Made by a program: the position numbers and the translations under genes
Assembly: GCF_001043025.1 (NCBI RefSeq)
Contig: NZ_JYLD01000002.1
Location: forward strand, 496,001 to 560,000
Reading direction: 5' to 3'
DNA length: 64,000 bases
Source of the DNA: Pseudomonas helleri
Lineage (GTDB): Bacteria > Pseudomonadota > Gammaproteobacteria > Pseudomonadales > Pseudomonadaceae
Shown: in pieces, positions 41,012 to 50,409 of the stretch
Numbering within the stretch: the stretch's first letter is position 1
Layout: every line of letters begins with the position of its first letter
Notes under the pieces: model-generated
What the model saw: the letters and a program-made list of their open reading frames with translations, nothing else
What the model was told of the DNA's origin: nothing
The model's database searches: none

Positions 41012-41841
41012 GCGAAAGCATTTTGACCCTCAACCCGCCGGTCGAGGCGCGGCGCCCGTCGCGGTATCTGCACGCGCTGCGCGACACCCTGTGGTTTCTC
41101 CTGGCCTGGGCGCTGTTGATCGGTGCGTGGGAGTTGGCCGTGCAGGTCGGCTGGCTGGACGGCCGCGTGCTGCCGCCGCCCAGCGTGACGCTGCCGTACG
41201 CGTTTTCCGGTGAAGCGGTGGTGGGTTTCGGCCAGCAGCGCAGCGGATTGCTGGAGGCCTTGCTAGTGACCTTGATGCGGGTCAGCGGCGGGCTGCTGGC
41301 CGGCAGCCTGGCGGCGCTGGTGCTGGCGGTACTGATCACCGAAGTGAAGCTGTTGCGCCGTTTGATCCTGCCACTGGTGCAAACCCTGGCGCCGATCTCG
41401 CCAGTGGCCTGGGTGCCCTTCACCATCGCGGTGATCGGCATTGGTGGCCAGGCGGCGGTCTTCGTGGTGTTCCTCGCCGTGCTGGGCACCATGACACTGT
41501 CGCTGAGCGCCGCACTGGACGCCATCAACCCGCAGTACCTGAACATCGCCCACAACCTGCGCTGCACCCGCAAACAGATCTGGCTGCGGGTGCGCTTGCC
41601 GGCGATTGCGCCGAGCGCGATGACCAGCCTGCGCATGGCCTTTTTCGGCGCGTGGATGGCGGTGCTGGCCGGGGAAATGGCCGGGATCAATTCCGGGTTG
41701 GGCTACATGATCATCATGGCCCAGCAGATGTACAACATGCCGTTGGTGATGGTGGGCGTGATGACCATTGGTGCTGTGGGTTTTGTGGTGGATCGCCTGT
41801 TGCTGTTGCTCGGGCGCCGTTTTAGCGGGTGGTCGTCATGA
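41008..41841 (+). CDS. ABC transporter permease (SsuC/TauC-like)
   Basis: Inner-membrane permease of the BPD_transp_1 class, 277 residues, about six helices, with the EAA-like loop AHNLRCTRKQIWLRVRLPAIAPSAMTSLRMAFFGAW. The start overlaps the binding-protein gene by 4 bases (ATGA). Confidence 0.92.
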   Translation: MSESILTLNPPVEARRPSRYLHALRDTLWFLLAWALLIGAWELAVQVGWLDGRVLPPPSVTLPYAFSGEAVVGFGQQRSGLLEALLVTLMRVSGGLLAGSLAALVLAVLITEVKLLRRLILPLVQTLAPISPVAWVPFTIAVIGIGGQAAVFVVFLAVLGTMTLSLSAALDAINPQYLNIAHNLRCTRKQIWLRVRLPAIAPSAMTSLRMAFFGAWMAVLAGEMAGINSGLGYMIIMAQQMYNMPLVMVGVMTIGAVGFVVDRLLLLLGRRFSGWSS

Positions 41842-42605
41842 GCCGGGGCGCCACGCTGAGCTTTCGTGGCCTGAGCAAGCAGTTTGAAGGCGGCACGCGG
41901 GTCGATGTCGGTGATCTGGACATCAAGGCGGGCAGCTTCACCGTGCTGCTGGGGCGCAGTGGCTGCGGCAAAAGCACCTTGCTCAACATCGCCGCCGGTC
42001 TGCAACAGCCCAGCACCGGGCACCTTTTGTATGACGGCCAGGCGTTGACGGGCAACAAACCCGACAGCGCGCTGATCTTCCAGCAGAACAACCTGTTCCC
42101 GTGGATGAGTGCGGCCGAGAATATCGCCATCGCCCTGCTCAACCGTGGGCTGAACCGCGAAGACGCCAACCGGCGCGCCGGGCAATTGCTGGCCGAGGTC
42201 GGTTTGGCCGAGTTCGCCCAGCACCGGCCCGGCGCGTTGTCGGGCGGCATGTGCCAGCGCATTGCGTTGGCCCGAGCCTTGGCGCTGGAGCCACGTTTGC
42301 TGCTGCTCGACGAGCCGTTTTCGGCACTGGACGCCCAGACCCGGCGCTTGATGCAGGAGCAATTGCTGCGCGCCTGGAGCAACAGCGGCGCCACTGTATT
42401 GATGGTCACCCACGACCTGCAAGAGGCGCTGCTGCTGGCCGACCGCATCGTGCTGATGGCCAGCGCGCCCCACGGGCACATCGCGCAGATCCTCGAAATC
42501 GACATGCCGCGCCCGCGTCTCGGGCGCTCGGAAGCACTGCTTGATCTGCAAGAGCGGCTGGACGCGTTCCTGACCCACGAAACCCGGCTGGCCGAGCATT
42601 TTTAG
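41838..42605 (+). CDS. ABC transporter ATP-binding protein (SsuB/TauB-like)
   Basis: 255-residue ATPase. Walker A GRSGCGKSTL, signature LSGGMCQR (a variant of LSGGQRQR), Walker B LLLLDEPFSALD, H-loop VTHDLQEALLL. The ATG at 41838 overlaps the permease stop (ATGA). Confidence 0.93.
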   Translation: MSRGATLSFRGLSKQFEGGTRVDVGDLDIKAGSFTVLLGRSGCGKSTLLNIAAGLQQPSTGHLLYDGQALTGNKPDSALIFQQNNLFPWMSAAENIAIALLNRGLNREDANRRAGQLLAEVGLAEFAQHRPGALSGGMCQRIALARALALEPRLLLLDEPFSALDAQTRRLMQEQLLRAWSNSGATVLMVTHDLQEALLLADRIVLMASAPHGHIAQILEIDMPRPRLGRSEALLDLQERLDAFLTHETRLAEHF

Positions 42606-42683
42606 TTAACACGGGACCTCCCGACTTACTTGATTGGCACCCGGTCATTCGACCGATACGCCGCCCTTTGAAGAGCAAAGACC

Positions 42684-43238
42684 ATGAGTGAAACCACACA
42701 CCGCGTGACCATCAACGGACTGCACGTCAACGCTGGCCGCGAAGTTCGCGAGCGCATTCGTGCCGATGGCGAAGGTGACATTGCCCGCCCGCTGTACCAG
42801 ACCTCCGTGCAGTGGACCCAGGGCTACCAGACCCAGACCACGGTCAAGTCCGGCGCGGTCCTGCACGGTGACGAACCGTGCGCCTACGGTGGCGCCGGGC
42901 TGGGTGCAACGCCTCAGGAACTGCTGCTGGCCGGTATCGGCAACTGCCTCGCGGCCACTTACATCGGCGGCTTGTCGGCCTCCGGGGTCAAGGTCAACAG
43001 CCTGGTGCTGGACGTTTCCGGGCGGGTGGATTTCCGGGCCGCGTTTGGCGTGACCAGCGGCAACCCGGGCTTTGAAAGCATCCAGGTGCAGGTGCTGATT
43101 GATACCGAAGAATCCTCCGAGCGCGTCGACGCCTTGCTGGCCAAGCTGCTGCCAACCGCGCCGATCCCCGACACCATCATGCGTCCGGTGCCGCTGACGG
43201 TGGAGGTTCAACACACTGGCGGCGCCACCCATGGCTGA
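42684..43238 (+). CDS. OsmC family protein
   Basis: 184-residue OsmC/Ohr-fold protein with the conserved ATPQELLLAGIGNCLAATYI helix carrying a Cys and a second Cys in DEPCAYGG. OsmC proteins reduce organic hydroperoxides with a Cys pair, and relatives act as small-molecule or sulfur-handling enzymes. Its presence beside a sulfonate-type importer and a flavin monooxygenase suggests processing of the imported compound (inference). Confidence 0.88.
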   Translation: MSETTHRVTINGLHVNAGREVRERIRADGEGDIARPLYQTSVQWTQGYQTQTTVKSGAVLHGDEPCAYGGAGLGATPQELLLAGIGNCLAATYIGGLSASGVKVNSLVLDVSGRVDFRAAFGVTSGNPGFESIQVQVLIDTEESSERVDALLAKLLPTAPIPDTIMRPVPLTVEVQHTGGATHG

Positions 43239-44415
43239 TAACGAGCACTCGGTGCTGGTCGTGGGCGGCGGGCCTGCGGGGCTGTCGTGCGCCTACGAAC
43301 TGGTGCGTGCGGGCCTGCGCCCGCTGGTGCTGGAGCGCACGCAGGCGGTGGGGGATGTGTGGCGCAACCACTACGACGGCCTGCGCCTGAACACCGGGCG
43401 CTGGTTTTCCAGCTTGCCGGGCCTGCGCTTCCCGTGGTCGGCAGGGCGCTGGCCAAGCCGTGATGACCTGGCCAAGGAGCTGGCAGCGTTGCCAGCCCGT
43501 GGCGGTTTTAATGTGCTGACCGGCTGCGCGGTGGTGAATATCGAGTACCTCGCGGGGCCAGGGCTGTGGCAAGTGCGCTGCCGGGATGACCGGGTGTTTC
43601 GTGCGCAGGCGCTGGTGATTGCCACCGGCACCTCGTGCGTGCCGTCGATCCCGCAGTGGCCGGGAGCGCAGCACTTTACCGGGCAGGTGGTTCACGCGGC
43701 CCACTTCGGCAATGCTCGCCACTACGTGGGCAAGCACGTGGTGGTGGTCGGCAGTGGTAATTCATCCTGCGAGATTGCCAGCCGTCTGGTGCCCCATGCC
43801 GCGTCGGTCACGTTGTCGGTGCGGCGGGCGCCGCACTTTCTGCCCAAGAGCCTGTTCGGCGTACCGCTGGCGGCGCTGGGCACGTTGATTCGTCGACTGC
43901 CGACGCGCTGGAGCGACGCCGTATTGAGCGGATTGTCGCGGCGCTGGGTCGGGGATTTGTCGGCCTACGGCCTGCCACAACCGGCGCAAGGCGTTTCCGG
44001 TTTGGGCAGCGTGACCCCGACGCTGTTCATGCCGGTGATCGACGACCTGAAACAAGGCCGCATCAAGGTGGTGGGGCCGGTACTGGAACTCAATGAGCAA
44101 AGCGTCGTCGCCCACACCGGTCTCGACCGTACACAGCGCTGCACGCTGAACACCGACGTGATCGTCGCGGGCACCGGTTACACCACCGGCCTTGAGAACC
44201 TGATCAACTACCCTGCGCCGCTCACCGCCGACGGCAAACCAACGGTGGATGCCCAAGGCCACTCCACCGTGGCCAAAGGGCTGTTCTTCATCGGCTACCG
44301 CAACCCCATCAGCGGCCAGTTGCGTGAAATCGGCTTGCAGGCACCGGGCGTGGCAGCAGGGGTCAAGCGTTATCTGCAACCCCAGCTAAAACCTGTAGTC
44401 GCTGCCGAAGAATGA
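43231..44415 (+). CDS. Flavin-containing monooxygenase (FMO/CzcO-like)
   Basis: 394 residues with FAD loop VVGGGPAGLSCAYEL, NADP loop VVVVGSGNSSCEIASRL and an FMO-fingerprint-like FTGQVVHAAHFGN. FMO enzymes oxygenate soft nucleophiles such as sulfur or nitrogen. It overlaps osmC by 8 bases (ATG...TGA), so the two are coupled. The substrate is unknown. Confidence 0.88.
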   Translation: MADNEHSVLVVGGGPAGLSCAYELVRAGLRPLVLERTQAVGDVWRNHYDGLRLNTGRWFSSLPGLRFPWSAGRWPSRDDLAKELAALPARGGFNVLTGCAVVNIEYLAGPGLWQVRCRDDRVFRAQALVIATGTSCVPSIPQWPGAQHFTGQVVHAAHFGNARHYVGKHVVVVGSGNSSCEIASRLVPHAASVTLSVRRAPHFLPKSLFGVPLAALGTLIRRLPTRWSDAVLSGLSRRWVGDLSAYGLPQPAQGVSGLGSVTPTLFMPVIDDLKQGRIKVVGPVLELNEQSVVAHTGLDRTQRCTLNTDVIVAGTGYTTGLENLINYPAPLTADGKPTVDAQGHSTVAKGLFFIGYRNPISGQLREIGLQAPGVAAGVKRYLQPQLKPVVAAEE

Positions 44416-44447
44416 GGCTGCGATGGCTTCACCCTGTAGGAGGGGAC

Positions 44448-44560
44448 CGCCCCGTCTTCGACGCCGCGCTGTCGCGCAGCAAACAGGCCGCCGAGTATCT
44501 TCAGCATCCCCCAATCGGTTCCCTCTCCTTCGGGAGAGGGATAGGGTGAGGGGGCTCTTG
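44448..44560. repeat. Dispersed repeat, copy 2 (other copy 6139-6236)
   Basis: Same element as at 6.1-6.2 kb, from CGCCCCGTCTTCGACGCC to CTCCTTCGGGAGAGGG, with a few substitutions and an extra ATAGGGTGAGGG tail. Confidence 0.7.
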
Positions 44561-44830
44561 ACTTGAGTACATATCCGTTGCTGCGGCAACGGCCACTTAG
44601 GGTTCCGGCCTTACGCCGCGTCACTTTGCAAAAGCGGCAAAGTAACCAAAACGCTTTTGCCCCTACCCCTCGGTGCCTCGCTTTGGCTCGGCATGCCCTC
44701 ACCACAGGCCTTGCTCCGTAGGCCCGCCGCGATCGGCCATCCATGGCCGTGTCGCGGCTAACCCGGCGTCCTGCCGGGTTACCCACTGCGCAAAACCTGC
44801 GTTCGGCCAGCGTGGTTTAATGGGGCCTTT
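44561..44830. repeat. Pseudomonad intergenic repeat giving spurious ORFs
   Basis: The segment around GTACATATCCGTTGCTGCGG, CACTTTGCAAAAGCGGCAAA and GCCTCGCTTTGGCTCGGCAT matches, as I remember it, a dispersed intergenic repeat whose reverse strand yields spurious proteins containing FCKVTRRKAGTLSGR-like strings. No gene is supported. Confidence 0.5.
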
Positions 44831-44849
44831 TAGATCAAGATCAAAAGCA

Positions 44850-44890
44850 AGATCTAGATCAATAGATCGCGAGGCAAGCTCGCTCCTACA
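44850..44890. repeat. Single REP-like unit
   Basis: One reverse unit GATCGCGAGGCAAGCTCGCT ending CCTACAG, next to the stop codon of the alpha/beta hydrolase gene. Confidence 0.6.
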
Positions 44891-44894
44891 GGGG

Positions 44895-45743
44895 TCAACA
44901 GTTAGCCGCTAAACGCTCGAAAGCTTGCAGCACTTGCTCCGGGCGTTCGAGCATCAGTTGATGGCCGCAGGGCAATACCTGGTAGTGCGCGTTGAGCAGG
45001 TGGCGGGCAAGGGCTTCGCCGCCGCTGGCGGGGGTCAGGCCGTCGGTTTCGCCAGACACTACGTACACCGGCACATCCAGCCCGGCCAACGTTTGGGCGT
45101 CGGGCCATTGGGCGTTGTTCATCAGGGCTTTGAACACGTCCAGGCGGTTGCGCTGGGCCAGGCCATCCTCGTAGTCGACCAACGCCGGATCAGCCTCAGG
45201 GTGCCAGGCGCGGGCGCGAAAGTCTTTGGCCAAGATCGGCCGTAATAACGTCAGCAGCCAGTTCGGCAAACTCAACAACCCACCCGTCCCCACCGGGCGA
45301 TGCAAGACGCTGCCCAGCAGCAACGCGCCGTCGATGCGCAGCGCCGGTTGCTGGCGCGGCAATGCGAGCAAAGTGCTCATGGCCAAGCCGGTGCCGTAGG
45401 AGTGCGCCACGTACAGGTTGCGCGGCCCGGCATAGCGCTTGAGCACCGCCAGATTGTCGGCCACCAGTTCGTCCCAGGCGTAGGCGTTGGCGTCGCGCGG
45501 TTTGTCGCTGTCGCCATGGCCGAGCAGGTCCCAGGCCACCAAGGTGTAGCTCTGCTCGCTCAAGTTGCGCCATAGCTCGCGCCACTGGTCTTTGTTGCCG
45601 CCGCTGCCATGGCCCAAAAACACCACGGTGTCGCGGTTGCCCTGATGCACGGCCACGCTCAGTCGCCGTCCGGGGCGCACTTCAATCAGTTGGCCACGCA
45701 CCAGTGGCAGATGGGCGAATCGGTTGGGGTCAGCCTTGGGCAC
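44895..45743 (-). CDS. Alpha/beta hydrolase
   Basis: 282-residue hydrolase. Oxyanion region FLGHGSGGNKDQW, nucleophile Ser in YVAHSYGTG, acid and His in DVPVYVVSGETDG and LPCGHQLMLE. The GTG at 45743 is chosen because AGGAGG lies six bases upstream; the longer frame to 45836 runs into the monooxygenase gene. Last gene of the six-gene minus operon, overlapping the LLM gene by 14 bases. Substrate unknown. Confidence 0.87.
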   Translation of the reverse strand: MPKADPNRFAHLPLVRGQLIEVRPGRRLSVAVHQGNRDTVVFLGHGSGGNKDQWRELWRNLSEQSYTLVAWDLLGHGDSDKPRDANAYAWDELVADNLAVLKRYAGPRNLYVAHSYGTGLAMSTLLALPRQQPALRIDGALLLGSVLHRPVGTGGLLSLPNWLLTLLRPILAKDFRARAWHPEADPALVDYEDGLAQRNRLDVFKALMNNAQWPDAQTLAGLDVPVYVVSGETDGLTPASGGEALARHLLNAHYQVLPCGHQLMLERPEQVLQAFERLAANC

Positions 45744-46953
45744 TTTTGGCCTCCTGAGCAGCAAAATAATCGGGACGGGGCAGGCCAAGATGATCACGCA
45801 ACGTGCGGCCTTGATAAGCGCGGCGGAACAGCCCACGGCGCTGCAACTCAGGCACTACCTTGTCGACAAACGCATCCAGCGAACCGGGCAAATACGGCGG
45901 CATCACGTTAAAGCCATCGGCGGCGCCTTCGACAAACCATTGCTCCAGTGCGTCGGCCACGTGCCGCGCATCGCCCACCAGTACCAGATGCCCGCGTGCC
46001 GCTGCCATGCGCAAGTAAAGCTGGCGAATGCTCAAGCCTTCTGCTCGGGCCACACGGATCAGCAGGTCACGACGGCTGACCCCCGACTCGGTGGCGGGCA
46101 GTTCAGGCAGCGGCCCGTCCAGCGGGAAGGCCGAGAGGTCGGTGCCACCGGCAATGTCCGCGAGCAGCGACAGGCCCACTTCGGGCTGCACCCACCCTTG
46201 CAACTGATCAAACAAGGCCTGCGCTTCGTCCGCCGTGTCAGCGACGATGGGCATCACCCCCGGCATGATTTTGACCTGCTCGGCGCTACGCCCGTATTTG
46301 GGCAACAAGGCCTTGAGGTCACGGTAAAAACGCTGGGCGCCCGCCAGCTCAGGTTGTGCGGTGAACACCACTTCGGCATGGGCCGCTGCCAGCTCGCAGC
46401 CTTCCCGTGAGGCGCCGGCCAGCACTTGCACCGGCGCTACACCGGCGCTGGCCCAACGTTGCTGCACCTCGGCCAAAAAGCGGTGGGCCCGTTCATAACG
46501 TCGGGCGTGTTCAAAGTGGCCGTCTCGTCCAAAGTTGAAGGCTTCGTTGGCATTGCTGGAGGTCACCAGATTCCAGCCGCTGCGCTGCCCGCTGAGGGCT
46601 TCAAGGGAGGTGAAGGACTGGGCCAGCGACTCAACCGAGTTGTAAGAGGTGGTCACCGTCGCCACCAGGCCAATGCGCTCGGTGACGGCGGCCAATCCCG
46701 CCAATAACGTCAGCGGCTCAAAGTGCTCGGTGCGCGACATGCGGCTCAGCGCCTCAACGCTGCCCGGCAACATGGCCAAGGTGTCGGAGAGGAACAGCGC
46801 ATCGAAACAGCCGCGCTCGGCAGTGCGGGCCAGTTGCTGATAGTGGGCGAAGTTCAGGCCGCCATCGGCCTGCGCCTCGGGGTGGCGCCAGCCCGCGATA
46901 TGGTGCCCGGTGGCCATCAAAAACGCGTTGAGACTCATCATCCGTTGGCTCAT
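45730..46953 (-). CDS. FMNH2-dependent monooxygenase, NtaA/SnaA/DszA family
   Basis: Two-component LLM (luciferase-like) monooxygenase, 407 residues. NtaA/DszA-family landmarks: GWNLVTSSNANEAFNFG, HARRYERAHRFLAEVQQRW, QVLAGASREGCELAA, HAEVVFTAQPELAGAQRFYRDLK. It oxygenates carbon next to sulfur or nitrogen using reduced flavin from a separate reductase. Stop and start overlaps (ATGA upstream) tie it to the ABC operon, so it probably acts on the imported compound. Confidence 0.92.
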   Translation of the reverse strand: MSQRMMSLNAFLMATGHHIAGWRHPEAQADGGLNFAHYQQLARTAERGCFDALFLSDTLAMLPGSVEALSRMSRTEHFEPLTLLAGLAAVTERIGLVATVTTSYNSVESLAQSFTSLEALSGQRSGWNLVTSSNANEAFNFGRDGHFEHARRYERAHRFLAEVQQRWASAGVAPVQVLAGASREGCELAAAHAEVVFTAQPELAGAQRFYRDLKALLPKYGRSAEQVKIMPGVMPIVADTADEAQALFDQLQGWVQPEVGLSLLADIAGGTDLSAFPLDGPLPELPATESGVSRRDLLIRVARAEGLSIRQLYLRMAAARGHLVLVGDARHVADALEQWFVEGAADGFNVMPPYLPGSLDAFVDKVVPELQRRGLFRRAYQGRTLRDHLGLPRPDYFAAQEAKSAQG

Positions 46954-48575
46954 GGTGTGGCCTCCAGCACCGGGGTATGCAGCGCAAAATCTTGCAGCAG
47001 CCTGCGGGTGTAAGGGTGATTCGGTTGGCCGAGCAGCGCGGCGGTCGCGCCCTGCTCCACCACTTGCCCGGCCTGCATCACGGCGATGCGGTCACTCAAG
47101 CGCGCCGCCACGCGCAGGTCGTGGGTGATGAAGACAATACTCAGCTTCAACCGCCGTTGCAGGTCCTCAAGCAATTCAAGAATTTGCACCTGAATCAGCG
47201 CATCGAGTGCCGACACGCATTCGTCTGCGATCAGTACTTTGGGCTCCACCGCCAAGGCTCGGGCGATGCCGATACGTTGGCGCTGGCCGCCGGAAAACTC
47301 ATGGGGATAACGCTCCAGCGCGGTCTCTGGCAGGCCCACCAGGCCCAGCACTTCTCGTGCTTTTTCTGCCGCCTGCGCCGGGCTGCGGCCTTGGGCCAGC
47401 GGCCCGGTCATCAGTTGCGTGCCGATGCGCTGGCGCGGGTTAAGCGAGGCAAACGGGTCCTGAAAGATCATTTGCACCTCGCCACGCTGCCCGCGCAACC
47501 GCGCTTCAGGCAGTTCGGTGACGTCACGCCCGTGCCAGTGCAAGCTGCCGCCATCGCTGCGCAATAAACGCACGAGGCAGCGGCCCAAGGTCGATTTGCC
47601 CGATCCGGACTCACCGACGATGCCCAGGGTTTCGCCTTCGGCCAGTTGCAGGTCGACACCCGCCAGCGCCCGCGTGGTACGCCGCCCCCACCAGCCGAGG
47701 CGGCGGCTGAAGTGTTTTTCCAGTTGCTGCGCCTGCAACACCGGCTTGCCCGGCGCCAGGGTCGGGCGCGGGTGATCGGGTGCCGCAGACACCGCCGCAA
47801 TCAACTGCCGCGTGTAGTCTTGCTGCGGCGCACCGAGCACCTGAGCCGCCGTGCCTGCTTCTACGTGATGGCCCTTTTGCAACACCAGCACGCGGTCGGC
47901 AATGGCCTCGACCACGGCAAAGTCGTGGGTGATAAACAGCATGGCCATGCCCTGCTCACGCTGGATGCGCCGCAGCAAATCGAGAATTTGCCGTTGCGTA
48001 GTCACGTCCAGCGCTGAGGTCGGTTCATCCGCAATCAACAGCTTCGGCGCGAAGGCCAGCGCCATGGCGATCACCACCCGCTGACGCTGGCCACCGGACA
48101 ACTCAAACGGATAAGCATGGTAGAGCCGCTCCGGGTCCGGCAGGCCGACATAGCCGAGCAGTTCGACAACTCGAGCGCGGCGCTGGGCGCGGTCTTTCAC
48201 ACCATGGGCCTGCAAGGTTTCGTCGATCTGTCGACCCACACTGAGCAACGGGTTGAGCGCGCTCATCGGCTCTTGAAAAACCATGCTGATGTCGCGCCCG
48301 CGCAAAGCGCGCATGGCCGGTTCATCCAGGTTGGCGAGGTCTTCACCACGCCAGCGCAGGGTGCCGTGCTCGATTTTTAGAGGTGCTGGCAGCAGGCGCA
48401 GCAGGGCCTTGGCCAGCATCGACTTGCCCGAGCCGGACTCGCCCACCACGCACAGGCATTCGCCTTCGCGCACGTGCAGCGACACGTCATGCAGCGCGTG
48501 GCTGCGGTCGCCACCCGCAGGCAGTGCGATGCGCAGGTGCTCGACGTCGAGCAAAATCGGTTGGGCTGCGCTCAT
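46950..48575 (-). CDS. Fused ABC ATPase for peptide-type import (DppDF/GsiA-like)
   Basis: Two ATPase domains in one 541-residue chain, each with Walker A (GESGSGKS), signature (LSGGQRQR in the first half, FSGGQRQR in the second) and Walker B (LIADEPTSAL and LIADECVSAL). The second Walker B has Cys in place of Pro. Fused ATPases of this kind drive dipeptide, nickel or glutathione importers. ATGA overlaps with both neighbours. Confidence 0.93.
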   Translation of the reverse strand: MSAAQPILLDVEHLRIALPAGGDRSHALHDVSLHVREGECLCVVGESGSGKSMLAKALLRLLPAPLKIEHGTLRWRGEDLANLDEPAMRALRGRDISMVFQEPMSALNPLLSVGRQIDETLQAHGVKDRAQRRARVVELLGYVGLPDPERLYHAYPFELSGGQRQRVVIAMALAFAPKLLIADEPTSALDVTTQRQILDLLRRIQREQGMAMLFITHDFAVVEAIADRVLVLQKGHHVEAGTAAQVLGAPQQDYTRQLIAAVSAAPDHPRPTLAPGKPVLQAQQLEKHFSRRLGWWGRRTTRALAGVDLQLAEGETLGIVGESGSGKSTLGRCLVRLLRSDGGSLHWHGRDVTELPEARLRGQRGEVQMIFQDPFASLNPRQRIGTQLMTGPLAQGRSPAQAAEKAREVLGLVGLPETALERYPHEFSGGQRQRIGIARALAVEPKVLIADECVSALDALIQVQILELLEDLQRRLKLSIVFITHDLRVAARLSDRIAVMQAGQVVEQGATAALLGQPNHPYTRRLLQDFALHTPVLEATP

Positions 48576-49420
48576 GCGGAGTCTCCAGGGCGACGGGCAG
48601 GTTCAAAAGCAATGCGCAGGCCTTCGCCCACACGGTTAACCGCCAGCACGCAAAACAGAATCGCCAGCCCCGGCATCAGGCTCATCCACCAGGCGTCGCG
48701 CAGCATCCCGCGCGAGGCGTTGATCATGTAGCCCCAGCTCATGGCATCCGGGTCGCCAAGGCCAAGAAAGGCCAACGCGGCTTCGGTGAGAATCGCTGTG
48801 GCCATCACAAAGCTCAGCGTCACCAGCAACGGCGCCAAGGCGTTCGGCAGGATTTGCCGGAACACGATGGCCAACGGCGCTTGCCCCAGCACCCGCGCGG
48901 CCTGCACAAATTCACGCTGACGCAGACTGAGGAACTCGCTGCGCACCAACCGCGCCACCGCAGGCCAGGCGACCAGCGCGATGGCCAACACGATGGTGCC
49001 CAGCGACGGCTCCAGCACCGCCACCAAAATCACCGCCAGCACCAGTTGCGGAATGATCTGGAAGAACTCGGCCACGCGCATCAGCACCGCGTCCAGCCAG
49101 CCGCCGAAGTAACCGGCCAACGCCCCCACCAGCAAGCCGGTGAGCAAGGTGGCCAGCGTCGCCAACACGCCCACCGACAGCGACACCCGGGCGCCGTACA
49201 GCAAGCCGGTGGCCAGGTCGCGGCCCAGCATGTCGCTGCCCAGCCAATGCCCGGCCTGGGTAAACGGCGCGAGCATGGGCGTGGTGTTCATCTCCCAGGG
49301 CGAGCCCTGGCAGAGCCACGGTGCCGTCACGGCCAGCAGGCCCAGTAGCAATAAAAACAGCGCGCCGATCAGCGCCGCAGGTTGCCCGATAAAACGTTGC
49401 CACACACTGGAATCCCTCAT
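48572..49420 (-). CDS. Peptide-type ABC permease (DppC/GsiD-like)
   Basis: 282 residues, six helices, with the N-terminal family domain (OppC_N) and the EAA loop FVQAARVLGQAPLAIVFRQILPNALAPLLV. ATGA overlap with the ATPase and with the second permease. Confidence 0.93.
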   Translation of the reverse strand: MRDSSVWQRFIGQPAALIGALFLLLLGLLAVTAPWLCQGSPWEMNTTPMLAPFTQAGHWLGSDMLGRDLATGLLYGARVSLSVGVLATLATLLTGLLVGALAGYFGGWLDAVLMRVAEFFQIIPQLVLAVILVAVLEPSLGTIVLAIALVAWPAVARLVRSEFLSLRQREFVQAARVLGQAPLAIVFRQILPNALAPLLVTLSFVMATAILTEAALAFLGLGDPDAMSWGYMINASRGMLRDAWWMSLMPGLAILFCVLAVNRVGEGLRIAFEPARRPGDSA

Positions 49421-50409
49421 CGTGCTGCCCCTTCGGCGCCGATGCGCGGGTCGATCAGGCGGCAGGCCAAATCCGTGAGCAGGTTGAAACCGACCACCAA
49501 CACCGAGATCAGCAAAAAGCCGCCCAGCAACACGCTGTAATCACGTTGGGACAGGGCGTCGTACATCAAGCGGCCGATGCCCGGCCAGGAATACACCACT
49601 TCAATCAGCAAGGCGCCGCTGGCCAGTTGCCCCAGTTGCAACCCGGCAAAGGTCACCACCGGCAGCAGCGCGTTGCGCAGCACGTGGGCGAAGACGATCC
49701 GTGACGGCGCCAGGCCTTTGGCACGGGCCGTGTAAACATGCTCCTGTTGCAGCGCCTCCAGGGTGGCGGCGCGGGTCAGGTGCACGTACAAAGCCAGGAA
49801 CAGAAAGCTCAGCGACAGGCACGGCAGCACCAGATGGCGCAGGCGGTCGCCCAGCCAGGCGAAGCCGCTCAGGTCGGCGGCGACGGTCTGCATGCCGAAC
49901 GCGGGCAGCCAGTCGAGCTTGACCGAGAACAACACGATCAACAGCATCGCCAGCCAGAACGGCGGCGTGCCGTACAACAACAGCGCACCGTTGGAAATCA
50001 GTCCGTCCAGCCAGCGGCGGCGCTGGCGGCTGAGCGCAGCCAGCGCGCCAAGGGCCACGCCGAACAGTGACGAGATGACAAACGCCGAGCCCATCAGGCT
50101 CAAGGTGGCGGGCAGGCGCTCGGACAACAAGTCCCAGACCGGCGCCTGATTGCGGTACGAATATCCCAGATCCAGGTGCGCCACCTGCCCCAAGTAGTGC
50201 AATAACTGCTGGGGCAACGGCTGATCGAGCCCCATCTCACTGCGCAGCTTGGCGATGTACTGGGCATCGTCGACCCCGGCCTCACCGGCCATCAACTGCG
50301 CCGGATCCCCCGGCGCCAAACGCACCAGCAAAAAGCTCAGCACCAGCACGCCAAGGATCATCAGCAGCGCACGCCCAAGGCGCGCGCCGAGGAACCACAC
50401 GCCGCTCAT
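49417..50409 (-). CDS. Peptide-type ABC permease (DppB/GsiC-like)
   Basis: 330 residues, about six helices, with the N-terminal RLGRALLMILGVLVLSFLLVRLAPGDPAQL typical of DppB/OppB permeases and the EAA loop YTARAKGLAPSRIVFAHVLRNALLPVV. ATGA overlaps on both sides. Confidence 0.93.
   Translation of the reverse strand: MSGVWFLGARLGRALLMILGVLVLSFLLVRLAPGDPAQLMAGEAGVDDAQYIAKLRSEMGLDQPLPQQLLHYLGQVAHLDLGYSYRNQAPVWDLLSERLPATLSLMGSAFVISSLFGVALGALAALSRQRRRWLDGLISNGALLLYGTPPFWLAMLLIVLFSVKLDWLPAFGMQTVAADLSGFAWLGDRLRHLVLPCLSLSFLFLALYVHLTRAATLEALQQEHVYTARAKGLAPSRIVFAHVLRNALLPVVTFAGLQLGQLASGALLIEVVYSWPGIGRLMYDALSQRDYSVLLGGFLLISVLVVGFNLLTDLACRLIDPRIGAEGAAR

Larger units (their letters stand above)
44416..44894. 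other. Intergenic region of stacked repeats
   Basis: 479 bases without a real gene between convergent genes. It contains the second copy of the 6.14-kb repeat (44448-44560), a further pseudomonad intergenic repeat (44561-44830), and a REP-like half unit (44850-44890). An apparent minus-strand frame here (44370-44786) comes from the repeats. Confidence 0.6.

Noticed and set aside
44370-44786. Minus-strand reading frame with a FCKVTRRKAGTLSGR-like string
   Set aside because: It comes from dispersed intergenic repeats and overlaps the 3' end of the FMO gene; such strings recur as spurious proteins in pseudomonads.
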